In this document: one piece after another, positions 10,479 through 20,081 of the stretch
How positions within the stretch are numbered: position 1 is the stretch's first letter
Layout: each line of letters begins with the position of its first letter
Source of the DNA: Knoxdaviesia capensis
Lineage: Eukaryota; Ascomycota; Sordariomycetes; Microascales; Gondwanamycetaceae
Assembly (NCBI GenBank): GCA_001510575.1
Contig: LNGK01000003.1
Span: 1,659,229-1,723,228 of the forward strand
Direction of reading: 5' to 3'
DNA: 64,000 nt
The notes under the pieces: model-generated
Databases searched by the model: none
Told to the model about the DNA's origin: nothing
Seen by the model: the letters and a program-made list of their open reading frames with translations, nothing else
Program-made: the position numbers and the translations under genes

Positions 10479-11981
10479 ATGAACCCCTCCTTCGTTCGCC
10501 TACGTCCGTTTATTTCTTCTTCTTCTTCCCCTTGCCTCCGCATTTCTTCCTTCAGCAGACCTGTGGTTTCTCGTTTCTCTTCTCCTTCATCTTCTTCCCG
10601 AATCAACTCGTTTCACCGGACCTATTCTGCTTCTGCCTCTTCATCCAAAATGCCTAACACTCAGGTGTAAGTATCTCTCGCTTGCCTCCTAGCTACCCCT
10701 CCCCTCGTCGCTCTCCAATGGCTTGATCTCTTCCACCTGGAAGCTTGCTGCGTCATGGCGAAAATTTTGTCTACAGAAGTCGACTCTCCTTGAGCAGAAA
10801 TAATCCAAAATACAACTATCTATTCCTCTTCTCCTCCTCTCAACACATTCCACATGCGCCTCCTTAATTCGGAAGCTATATCGTCATCCATAATTCCAAT
10901 CGCTCTAGCTGCCATTGCCTGTGCTCTTCATCCATTATATGTGAAGACCGTTTGTTCTAATGATTTTGCGTCGAACAGCTACTTCAAGGTGACGTGGGAG
11001 GGTCCCGTCCTGGACGCCACTGGCCGTGCTACCAGCGAAGTTAAGGGTTAGTTACATGTCCCCATGTGAATTGATGTGTCTCGCTGTCGCCATTGCCTAT
11101 CACCATGACTGTCCCCCTTCCATTGTGTATTGCCATGAAGCTTCTTGGTGTGGAAAAAGCTGTGGCGTTTCATTGAACCTTGTCTTTTTTTTTTCCGAAG
11201 CTCCCCCTCATCAATACACTGCCCCACCATGCATCAATCCCGCCGTCTTATTAGTCTGGTGTGCCACGCAAGGTGCCACTGCCTTTAACAAGTTAAGATA
11301 TCTATAATTACTGACACGGTTGACTGGTTTTCATAAAAACAGAGCAGACTGGCACCATCAACTTCACCCTCTACGACGACGTTGTCCCCAAGACCGCTGA
11401 GAACTTCCGCGCTCTCTGCACCGGCGAGAAGGGCTTCGGCTACCAGGGCTCGTCCTTCCACCGTATCATCCCCCAGTTCATGCTTCAGGGTGGTGACTTC
11501 ACCCGTGGAAACGTACGGCAATTCCTCTTCTTTTGTTCTCGTTCACTGTTGGCATTGAAATCCCCTCTTACTACCTAACCCGTTGCTAACTCTCTCCGTT
11601 CTCTCTAAATCCAGGGAACCGGCGGTCGCTCCATCTACGGCGAGAAGTTCAGCGATGAGAACTTCCAGCTGAAGCACGACCGCCCCGGTCTGCTGTCCAT
11701 GGCCAACTCCGGCCCCAACACGTAAGTTGACGCTGGATTCTCCTGTAACGTTCGCCCTCAGTAGCACTGTTACTAATCCCGGTTCTCTCTACAGCAACGG
11801 CTCCCAGTTCTTCATCACCACCGTTGTGACCTCGTGGCTTAACGGCCGCCACGTCGTCTTCGGCGAGGTTGCTGACGAGAACTCCCTCTGGGTTGTCAAG
11901 GCCCTCGAGGCTACCGGCTCGCAGAACGGCTCCGTTCGCTACAGCAAGAAGCCCACCATTGTCGAGTCGGGCCAGCTGTAA
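10479..11981 (+). CDS. Cyclophilin (peptidyl-prolyl isomerase), mitochondrial/cytosolic
   Basis: CDS join(10479..10666,10979..11046,11343..11512,11615..11721,11795..11981), 239 aa. The catalytic domain is complete: SFHRIIPQFMLQGGDF with the active-site Arg, GTGGRSIYGEKF, MANSGPNTNGSQFF, and SWLNGRHVVFGEV with the Trp that confers cyclosporin A binding. The first 57 residues are rich in Ser, Arg and Phe with almost no acids, as in a mitochondrial presequence. Met58 at 10650 (MPNTQV) is exactly where cytosolic cyclophilin A begins and gives a 182-aa protein. Neurospora is known to make both forms from one gene, so dual targeting from two starts is likely here. The enzyme speeds Pro cis-trans isomerisation and is the cyclosporin target. 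Introns 1 and 2 (312 and 296 nt) are long for this window. Confidence 0.93.
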
Positions 11982-13067
11982 GCGATCTGTAGCTCTCAGC
12001 TTTTTTTTTCACCGTCTCGCCAATTGTTTCGCTTCGCCCTCTCTCCGTTGATCTGGCATGACTTTTGTGTTTCTTTCCTTGTGTTCATTTGCTTGGATTT
12101 CGGAAACCTGTCCAAAATTCAGTCCTACCCCAGACACCTTTTTCTCCAGTGTTAACCGAACGCCGAAGATCAGTGAAAGTTTGAGGCTGGACACCAGGTC
12201 CCTGTTATTATTGTGTTTTACAACTATTTTTTGCTTCCCCTCATGTCTGCACTACCTTGATGGCCTGTATTTGAGGGGCGGTAAAGAGAGATGAGAAAAG
12301 AACCGATCGGTTAACCCTCTTTCCTACACTTAAAGAAAAGTTTCTCTGAAATTGTGAATTCCCGTAAATCATCTGTTGTTGTTTGAGATAGTCTGTGGTT
12401 TCTTAAATGTACGTGCATGCTTAAGGCAGCTATCATGATGCTCTATTATCAGCTTTCCCCAGTCTGTGACCTCTTTCGACAGTGTGGCTACAGTCCTGTC
12501 CTGTGGTGTCTGAGATATATGCATCAAAAGTGCGGCTGTGGTGGGATGCACATTCTGAACTGCCAATTGTGACACCAGAGTATGTTGTTCAGTTGCAAGT
12601 CAGAGCGAGACATTTAGTATCCTAAGAGTGGTTTGAAGCCGGGCTTGATGTCCCAAGGTTCCGTTCACGACATTGAGAGTCGACATATTATTTTAAACAT
12701 AGATCGTCAGGCCTCTTGACGCAAGCCTTTTGTCTTGTAACTGACCGGTATACGCTGTTCTGTGGTTAGAATGAACTGCTTTCAGTTGAATTGCAGAATA
12801 TCAACAATTTAGTGCCCTTCAGCACACCTGCAAGTCAGGAACATTTGCTGTGTATAAGGGTTGAGACCAAACCCTAACCCTAGACGGGCCAGCGCTATCT
12901 TATCGCAGCACTTTTTTTTTTTTCTCTTTTCACTCTACACAAATAATCCACAAACAACGACCACGAATGTTCTCCTCTCTCAAGAGTCCTCAATACCCAG
13001 TGATGCCTTTCTCCCAATAAGCATTTGAATTACCAAAAGGCTGGTCTCAGCACCAACCACACTCACA
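11982..13067. other. Intergenic region between cyclophilin and ROK1
   Basis: Contains the 3' flank of the cyclophilin gene and the upstream region of the helicase gene, including a double telomere-like repeat at 12870-12882 and a T-rich tract around 12909-12925. No supported gene. Confidence 0.55.
12870..12882 (+). promoter_or_regulatory. Double telobox AACCCTAACCCTA upstream of ROK1
   Basis: Two tandem units of the fungal telomere repeat (CCCTAA) lie about 190 bp before the ROK1 ATG. Teloboxes bound by Tbf1/Teb1-like factors are known in promoters of ribosome-biogenesis genes, which fits a helicase for 18S rRNA processing. The motif is visible; function is inferred. Confidence 0.5.
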
Positions 13068-15302
13068 ATGGATATCTTAAAGCTCCTGTCCCGCGGCACG
13101 AAACGGCCGACCACAACAACCTCCTCCTCCGCTACCAACACCGCGCCGGCGGCAACGGCCAGCATTCCGTCCGCAGGCACGACACCACACCCGCAACTCT
13201 TCCACGACACGGTGGCAGCTGCGAAGCCGCGCAGCAAGAAACGCAAGCGCGCCACCGAGCGGGCGGACGCCGAGTGGGCGGCCGAGAAGCCGGCCGAGCA
13301 GCTCCTGCCAGAGCTGGACTTCTTCGCGGCCCCGCCCCCCGCCGCAGAGGCCGATGACGCCAGCGACAGCGATGCGGAGAGCGATGCCGCCGAGGATGTC
13401 CTCGAGGATGAGTTCGCGGGCACGCTGGCGGTGGCGGATGTGGTGCGCACCGGCGAAGACGAGCGGCGGCAGATTCTGAAGTCGCACCGGCTGAAGGTCA
13501 CGGTGCTCTCGGGCCCCACCGAGGCGGCCCCGAAAAAGAAGACGAAAACGCCGTCAAAGAAGACCAAAGCCACCCCGGCACCGGAGCCCGGCGACGAGAA
13601 GAAACAGATCTACCCGCAGCCGCTGGAGTCGTTCGGGGAGCTGCGCCACGCGTACGGCGTGTCCCGCCGCGTGGCCGACAACGTGGCCGCGCAGGCGTAC
13701 AAGCTGCCCACCGAGGTGCAGATGGGCGCGCTGCCGCTGCTCCTCCGCCCCGAAGTCGCGCTTGGTAGCGCACACAGCGACGGCGCGCCGGTCGATCTCC
13801 TCACCATTGCGCCGACTGGCAGCGGCAAGACCGTGACATTCCTGGTGCCGACGATCAACAGCATCCTGCGGCGGCGGGCGGAGGCAGCAGATGAAGAAGA
13901 AGAACAGCCCGCGCATGTGCTGGAGGCGGTGATTCTGGCGCCGACGCGCGAGCTGGCGTTCCAGATTGTCAATGAGGGACGCAAGTTGGCGCTGGATACG
14001 GGGGTTAACTTCGCGATGTTGCGCAACGGCATGACGCTTGCAGATGCTGTGCAGCAGGATGTGCCGTTGGCTGAAGATGACGACGAAGAGGAAGAGCATG
14101 AAGACGAAGAGAGTGAGAGTGACGAAGATGACGAAGAAGATGACGAAGTCCGCACGGAGCGCGCCGCACGCCCAGTTGATATTCTTGTCACGACTCCTGC
14201 TGCCCTGCTCAACTTCCTCAAAGGCTCCGGGAACCGCCCGCCGAAACTGCTCCCGACCGTGCGGAGTCTGGTTCTGGACGAGGCTGATGTGCTACTGGAT
14301 ACGATTTTTCGCGAACACACCATCGGCGTGTGGGACCTGTGCCCCTCTCCCGATCTCCAACACTCGTTCTGGTCGGCCACGATGGGCTCCAGCATCGAAG
14401 AGCTGGTCACAGCCAAGCTGACCTCGCGCGCCGAGACCCTCAACCTCCGCTCCCGCCGGGCCCTGATCCGCCTCGTCGTCGGCCTGAAAGACACCGCGGT
14501 GCCAAACATCCGCCACAAGCTGATATACACCGGCACCGAGAGCGGCAAGATCTACGCCATGCGCCAGCTCCTGCGGCCGACCGGCAACCGCGACGGCGAC
14601 GCCGTGTCGATCCGCCCGCCATTCATCGTCTTCACCCAGACCATCGAGCGCGCCACCGCCCTGCAGGACGAGCTGCGCTACGACATCCCGCTGGAGGCCG
14701 GCGGCGCCGCCCGCATCGCCGCCCTGCACGGCGCGCTGTCCGACCGCCAGCGCGCCGCCACCATGCGCCAGTTCCGCGCCGGCGAGCTGTGGCTGCTGAT
14801 CACCACCGATGTGCTCGCGCGCGGCATCGACTTTGCCGGCGTCAACGGCATCGTCAACTACGACGTGCCGGCCTCCAGCGCCGCCTACGTGCACCGCGCG
14901 GGGCGCACCGGCCGCGCCGGTCGTGCGGGCGGCCTGGCCGTTACGCTGTGGACGCGCGACGACATCCCGTTCGTCAAGGCCGTGGCGAACGTCATCGCGG
15001 CGAGCGACCGTCAGGCCGGCCGCGAGGGCGCCGATGCCGGCGTGCCGGCGGCGCTGCTCGCCGCGCTGCCGGACGTGTCGAAGCGCGACCGCCAGATGCT
15101 GAAGCGCCGGGGAGGCGTCGATGCCCGCCGGGCGGGCAATGCGGGGGCGAATATCTCGTCCAAGAGCGCGTGGGAGCGCCGGCGGGAGACGAACCGGGCG
15201 GCGGCTATCGAACATAGCCGGAAGAAGAAGAAGAAGCAGGGCGGTAGCGCTGGTGGTGGTGGCGGCCCGGAGAGTGGTGAGTGGGGAGGCTTCGATGATT
15301 AG
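13068..15302 (+). CDS. ROK1: ATP-dependent DEAD-box RNA helicase Rok1
   Basis: Single exon, 744 aa. Begins MDILKLLSRG, like the yeast Rok1 start, followed by a basic/acidic low-complexity region. Helicase motifs are in order: Q-motif region PTEVQMGALP (about residue 212), Walker A APTGSGKT (about 246), Ia PTRELAFQI, DEAD in LVLDEADVLLD (about 402), SAT in FWSATMGSS (about 433), the ARGIDFAGV segment and HRAGRTGRAGR (about 608). Rok1 is nucleolar and works with Rrp5 in small-subunit assembly, acting on snR30 and 18S precursors. An acidic insertion (about residues 335-362, nearly all D/E/S) splits the first RecA domain between Ia and II, longer than I would expect. The C-terminus is a Lys-rich patch then Gly-rich tail. 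The frame is strongly GC-biased, which generates long antisense frames that are artefacts. Confidence 0.93.
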   Translation: MDILKLLSRGTKRPTTTTSSSATNTAPAATASIPSAGTTPHPQLFHDTVAAAKPRSKKRKRATERADAEWAAEKPAEQLLPELDFFAAPPPAAEADDASDSDAESDAAEDVLEDEFAGTLAVADVVRTGEDERRQILKSHRLKVTVLSGPTEAAPKKKTKTPSKKTKATPAPEPGDEKKQIYPQPLESFGELRHAYGVSRRVADNVAAQAYKLPTEVQMGALPLLLRPEVALGSAHSDGAPVDLLTIAPTGSGKTVTFLVPTINSILRRRAEAADEEEEQPAHVLEAVILAPTRELAFQIVNEGRKLALDTGVNFAMLRNGMTLADAVQQDVPLAEDDDEEEEHEDEESESDEDDEEDDEVRTERAARPVDILVTTPAALLNFLKGSGNRPPKLLPTVRSLVLDEADVLLDTIFREHTIGVWDLCPSPDLQHSFWSATMGSSIEELVTAKLTSRAETLNLRSRRALIRLVVGLKDTAVPNIRHKLIYTGTESGKIYAMRQLLRPTGNRDGDAVSIRPPFIVFTQTIERATALQDELRYDIPLEAGGAARIAALHGALSDRQRAATMRQFRAGELWLLITTDVLARGIDFAGVNGIVNYDVPASSAAYVHRAGRTGRAGRAGGLAVTLWTRDDIPFVKAVANVIAASDRQAGREGADAGVPAALLAALPDVSKRDRQMLKRRGGVDARRAGNAGANISSKSAWERRRETNRAAAIEHSRKKKKKQGGSAGGGGGPESGEWGGFDD

Positions 15303-15661
15303 ATTTGGGTGCAAAATCAATGGAGGAGCAGCGAAGGTGATAGTTACCACTGCTTGTGAGGATATGTATTCAAAAATATAAAGTTCATGCCTATGTAGCT
15401 ATATATATCGGCCAGTCTTCCGAAGAGAAAACCGTCCCAAGCCATCCCGTCCATATACGCCCGTCCGTCCGCGGACATGGAATAACTTGTCGATGATGCT
15501 GCCGACAAAGCTCCCAGGGGAGACACTGCGTGGTATCATTGAAATCGTGACATCAACATTGTTTAAAAAGAATACCCCCGCCAGTTTGCTTCCAGACCCC
15601 CGGAAGCAAACGAAACAACAAGAGAACGCCGGCGCCGTGGTGTGTTGCAAGCACACGTATC
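15303..15661. other. Convergent 3' spacer between ROK1 and the Zn2Cys6 gene
   Basis: About 360 bp between two tail-to-tail genes; holds their 3' ends. Nothing else seen. Confidence 0.6.
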
Positions 15662-17734
15662 CTATATCGCCAGGAACGGCGACCCAAACATACTAAACGC
15701 CACCGAAACATCCCGATTGCCGCACTTGCCATTGCAGTGCGACCACACCTGCTCCATCATCGCGCCGGCCATGTGCATCGTCTCCGAGATCTTGACCACG
15801 CCCATGTTCGTGCGCATCCGCCGCAACCGGTCGTGCAGCTCCGGCTGCGCCAGCAGCCCCGTGATGGCGTACGGCCACACGAGCCCCTGCATCTGCATCG
15901 GCAGCGGGATCAGCTCCATCAGGTTGACTGCTGTGGTCACCGTCTCGGCAACCTCCGGGTTGAGCGGCTGCCAGCCGGACACGACGATGCTCAGGTAGGT
16001 GAGGGCCGCGTTCGCCCAGATGCGTGTTGCGAGGAGCACGTCGGTGCTGGACTCGGCCATAGCCACCGGGTTTGTCGCCGGCGCGGCGGACTGGGCGAGG
16101 TCGGCGGGGGACGAGCCGGCCGACCGGTTCGCCATGCCGGTGTTGAAGTGGCCGCCCATCTGGAACACCGGTGTGATCAGCGACGGGATATAGCCGTCCA
16201 TGGCCGCGGGCGACGCCAGCTCCTTCAAGCCTGTCCGGAGGCCATCTTCAATGGTCTTGGCCCGCAGCAACAGCGCCGCCATCGACAGCGACCCGGTGCT
16301 GCGCTGGTCCCTCTTCCACTGGTCCAGCGCCGCAATCTCGCCGACCGACCGGATCACCCAGTTCTCGCAGCCAATCACGCCCTCTAGCTGCAGCGACGCC
16401 GGGACCGTCGTCTGGGATACGTGGCCGGGCCGGCACGGCAGCATGGTGTCCCAGTAGCGCATGAGCCGCGGTTCGCGGTCGAGCACCGTGCTGGCGATGG
16501 TGTCGATGTAGAAGAGCACCGATGTGAAGAAGCGGAAGGCTGCCATGTCGGTGCCGAGGGGCCTCAGACCGCTGCTGTCTAGCGACGGAAATGCTGAGGG
16601 GATGCTGGACAGGATGCTGGGCCATGCGCTTGGTTGAGGGACAAGCTGCTCAAACAGCATCAGAGCGGCGTCCAGGTGCAGTGCCCAGTGCTCCTTGTTT
16701 CCGATCGACACATCGAAAACAAGCAGTTGGATGATGGCCTCCAGCACACGGATGCTGTCCGCCGTGTTCGCGTTCACGCCGCGCACATTCACGCTGGTCA
16801 TGTCCAGCTGCAGCTCCTGAAGCGCGAGCTCTTGTTGCTGGCACAGCTGGTCCCACATGGCCTCCTTGCACAGGTCGTGGCCGGGGACGTGCAGGCTGTA
16901 CACTTCGCTGAAGAGGTACGAGCTGAAGCTCACCGACATGTGGAACAAGGCCTTGTTCTGCTGCAGATGGGCTAGCACCCAGCCGCGGCCGCCCTCGAGA
17001 ATGCGGGGCCGGTAGAACGGGAAGAGGTAGGGGAACACGTAGTCCATGTACAGCACGATGAAGTATATGTCCCGCGACGAGAGGTCGACGATGCGGTTTC
17101 CCGTCTGGTCGAAGTGGAAGTTATTGTTCGGCGAGGTGCTCGTAGACCCTGACAGCGTCGGACAGCTGCCAGATGCAGACATTGTGGTGTTGGTGGACGC
17201 GGATTCGTGTGGACTCTTGGACATGGTGGAATCGGCCGTGTTGTCGGTGTCCGTGTCGGCATCGTTGTCGTGCGGCCCGACGTCCAAGTCCATTTCCGCT
17301 GTCAATTGCGACAGTATGGTCGAGTCGACCGTCTCTTGAGTAGCGGATGGGTGATCTGTTGTCGATAATGACATGGACCGGCTGAGCGGGGCATCGGCGC
17401 CCGAGTTCGAAGATGCTCCGGCCGTGGACTCGGCGCCACCTGGCCGGTGGCGGCTTTCGCGGCGGGCTTTGGCCTGGGCTTTGACTTCGGCTTTGACCTC
17501 CTCGGCCCGTGCGGCTTGTAGCGGTCCATTGTCCATCCAGTCGGGCTTGTCGTCTCCATACAAACAGTTGATTCCAAGGACACTGCAGTTGTCGCACACT
17601 GGCCGGATTTCGTCACACTTCTTGCGGCGCAGGCGACATGTCCAGCAGCCGTCGGAGCTGCGAGACTTGACCGCAGCTGTGGGTGTTTTTGAGGGAATCA
17701 TGGTTGGTGTGACCGCAGACTGAAGGTGTAGCAA
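15662..17734 (-). CDS. Zn2Cys6 transcription factor with fungal_trans_2-type domain
   Basis: Uninterrupted 690-aa frame. A zinc cluster with cysteines at residues 30, 33, 40, 47, 50 and 57 (GCWTCRLRRKKCDEIRPVC, then DNC...C) is the classic DNA-binding domain of fungal regulators, and the GCWTCRxRRKKCDE form is typical of the subgroup carrying the PF11951-type (fungal_trans_2) regulatory region. A Ser/Thr/Asp-rich linker follows to about residue 220, then a helical domain starting near FHFDQTGNRIVDL and running to the end. An in-frame ATG at 17701 (MIPSKTP) would drop 11 residues and is an equally good start. Target genes cannot be read from sequence. It sits between housekeeping genes, with no adjacent metabolic cluster that would suggest its pathway. 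Confidence 0.88.
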   Translation of the reverse strand: MLHLQSAVTPTMIPSKTPTAAVKSRSSDGCWTCRLRRKKCDEIRPVCDNCSVLGINCLYGDDKPDWMDNGPLQAARAEEVKAEVKAQAKARRESRHRPGGAESTAGASSNSGADAPLSRSMSLSTTDHPSATQETVDSTILSQLTAEMDLDVGPHDNDADTDTDNTADSTMSKSPHESASTNTTMSASGSCPTLSGSTSTSPNNNFHFDQTGNRIVDLSSRDIYFIVLYMDYVFPYLFPFYRPRILEGGRGWVLAHLQQNKALFHMSVSFSSYLFSEVYSLHVPGHDLCKEAMWDQLCQQQELALQELQLDMTSVNVRGVNANTADSIRVLEAIIQLLVFDVSIGNKEHWALHLDAALMLFEQLVPQPSAWPSILSSIPSAFPSLDSSGLRPLGTDMAAFRFFTSVLFYIDTIASTVLDREPRLMRYWDTMLPCRPGHVSQTTVPASLQLEGVIGCENWVIRSVGEIAALDQWKRDQRSTGSLSMAALLLRAKTIEDGLRTGLKELASPAAMDGYIPSLITPVFQMGGHFNTGMANRSAGSSPADLAQSAAPATNPVAMAESSTDVLLATRIWANAALTYLSIVVSGWQPLNPEVAETVTTAVNLMELIPLPMQMQGLVWPYAITGLLAQPELHDRLRRMRTNMGVVKISETMHMAGAMMEQVWSHCNGKCGNRDVSVAFSMFGSPFLAI

Positions 17735-19270
17735 GCGGGAGGATGCTGTATCGTGGCGTGATAGACGTCTCCTCTGAGACAGTACAGGAGAGCGGTGAGG
17801 GATCGAGGCAGAGAGATAGAGAGGGGTTGCTGTCTTGGGTGAATCGTGTATAAGAGAGGCGAAACAGAGTATGAATTAAAGAACCAATTGCGAGACTATT
17901 TAAGGCACAAGAGGCAACATATAAGCACCCGTTTAAGGTGGATTACCTCCGGACAAACGCGGCCCTTGAAGAGTCCTTTGATGCCGGCCGAAGATGTGAG
18001 GCCGAAATGACGTATCAGGATGGAGTCAAAAAGGGGCCAGCCTGCATATAAGCTCAGATGAACAGAATTGCATAGCCCAGAGTATTAAAAATGCAAAACC
18101 GGGCGTTTGAAGAAGCCAAAAAATAAATCGGACGTGTGGGATAAATCGGAGAAGAAAGTTGTAGAGAACTATCACCTGGATTCGATCGCGATAGTGGGGG
18201 TAATGATTCTTAGGGCAGGCATTTGTCAGCCGCTTTTTCAAGGCGGCTCTAGACGCCCTAAGCGACCAGATTTATGCATTTAACAGGGCTGGCGGATCGA
18301 ACATGCGTCTACCGAGTGTGCAATTGCTGAAGTTGAAGATGAGGGTTATGGAAGCATCAATTGTTGAATTATCTTCACTTCATCGTGTGTCAGACTCATG
18401 TTATAACTGTTGTGCATCCACTGGCAAGTTTTGGGTGGGACATCATGCACGGTTGCGATAGGGTTATAATCAAGGAAACCAAACCCGCGTAAAAACAACG
18501 ACGCATCTCCGGTGGTCATCACATTCCTGAGTCACGCGGGTCTACATCGGTAATTACACATATGGAGGAGATGCTATGTTCTCATGACAATGTTTCAACT
18601 CGACTAGAGCTTATCGTGATTCTAGCACCTCTAAACCGGTCACCGGGACACACAGTAACTCCGGATGGACCATGACATCTGCCGGGAGCTGGACTTCGGA
18701 GGGTCCGGGGAACGAAGAATCTGTGCACACCCCACAAAGGACCGAACGTAGTATTGGATCACCGTCAGGGTCCAACCGATCCTGTATAGCAAGGTGGAGA
18801 CTTGCACCAGATCGGGCGAAACCAAGGACGGACACTTGGGTATCAAAAACTTTCCATAGATCATCTAATGAGACACGACGGACGTGCCAGATTTTGGCTG
18901 ACAGTCAAACCAACCTTTTGTGTAGTACATACTATACCTCGGTCGGACGGTTGTGTCGTCTTCCACCGCTTCGATATCCCCTAACCCACCAGAAGTGTTC
19001 ATATTCATTGACTGCTTTTGGACCCTGATTCCCAAACAAGATCAGAACGCCTCCATCGCCAAACATAAAGAAACGTAAAGCCCAAATTGTTAATAAAAAA
19101 AAAGGAGGGCTTTCCCAAAGGGAAAAAAAGGAAGAAGGCGTCACGAGGGAGACAACGCCCTGGGTGACAGCAGCCGCAACCTCGAGCTATCGATATCGCC
19201 TCGCTGGCCACGCCAATAAGGAACCGGTCTCCGACCTCGCATTCAGAGAGGGCTCGTTGTTCGTTCACGT
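17735..19270. other. Intergenic region, no gene recognised
   Basis: A 1.5-kb stretch: the promoter of the Zn2Cys6 gene on the left, the 3' flank of SmG on the right. A run of A at 19096-19104 lies just downstream of the SmG stop. Short frames on both strands lack domains or splice logic. No tRNA or repeat was recognised. Confidence 0.5.
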
Positions 19271-19771
19271 TCACCGTTGTTGCCTGTCGTCGCTGCCGCC
19301 GATGCGTTCCAACGCCTCAAGCATCACCACCGAGTTTCCGCGAATGACCTGTACAAGAACAGATGAGTTAGTACTGGGCCGAGGGGCGTATTCTGGGGCA
19401 AGGGGATTAAGAGGGTTACGTACGACCATGCCTAGACGGACTTTCTCACCACCCTCCTTCTCCTCGATAGCTTCATCGAGCACAATGTTCAGGAAGACCT
19501 GTGACATAACAACGATTAGTGCCACATCCACAATACGACCGCAAAATAACGAGGGAATCGGCCATCGGGGGAACGTACATCGTAGCCGCGGAGAACACCG
19601 ATAACCTTACGGCTTCCGTTCATTTGAACAAACAACCGCTTGTCAAGGTACTGCACGCGAGAGCAAAAGATGGGGTTAGCGGGGAGAACAATTGCCTCGG
19701 AAACGCAGCTTCAACCATCGCAGCAGCGAGGGGACCCGTACCTTCTTCAACTCGGGGGTCGCAGCCTTCAT
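19271..19771 (-). CDS. SMX2: Small nuclear ribonucleoprotein Sm G
   Basis: Four tiny exons: complement(join(19271..19348,19424..19498,19579..19650,19742..19771)), 84 aa. Exon 1 gives MKAATPELKK; exon 2 YLDKRLFVQMNGSRKVIGVL plus RGYD; exon 3 VFLNIVLDEAIEEKEGGEKV plus RLGMV; exon 4 VIRGNSVVMLEALE to the stop. These are the Sm1 motif (with the conserved MNG and RGYDxFLN) and the Sm2 motif VIRGNSVVMLE specific to Sm G. Sm G is one of seven proteins forming the ring on U1, U2, U4 and U5 snRNAs. All three introns (75-91 nt) are phase 0 and all have GTACG donors. None of the exons exceeds 78 bp, so open-frame methods miss most of the gene. Confidence 0.95.
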
Positions 19772-20081
19772 ATTGTCGGATATGTGTAGTGGATTTGAAG
19801 ACGTTAGAAGATGAGGTCGTAAAGCAAACGCGATCGTGATGGAACTGAGAGGCCGGTGAGCATGTTTAAGCTGGAAGAAAAAAGAACCTTCAAACGGCGG
19901 GTGGTTATCTCCACGTGACGATTAGATTAGATAAACATTTTCTGGAAGTTGGCTTCGATGACTTCAACTTCAATTTTGAGGTTTGTCGCGTTTGGCTATT
20001 TCGATCTCTACTAAATTTTCCTCCAAACAAACATCTCCTGCAATATACATTCAAGCACGCCGTCTACTTGATGATTCCATC
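19772..20081. promoter_or_regulatory. Shared divergent promoter of Sm G and NTR2
   Basis: Only 310 bp separate the two start codons, which point away from each other. Both proteins belong to the spliceosome. A CACGTG palindrome at 19912-19917 lies near the middle. This layout invites co-regulation from a single bidirectional promoter; that is an inference. Confidence 0.55.
19912..19917 (+). promoter_or_regulatory. CACGTG E-box in the Sm G/NTR2 divergent promoter
   Basis: The palindrome CACGTG, followed by AC, is about 140 bp from the Sm G start and 165 bp from the NTR2 start. Cbf1-type bHLH factors read CACGTGAC. Motif is seen, binding inferred. Confidence 0.35.

Noticed and set aside
14292..15350. 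352-codon minus-strand frame opposite ROK1
   Set aside because: Mirror of a GC-biased coding sequence: low-complexity Ala/Gly/Arg/Val translation, no domain, and complete overlap with a gene carrying all helicase motifs.
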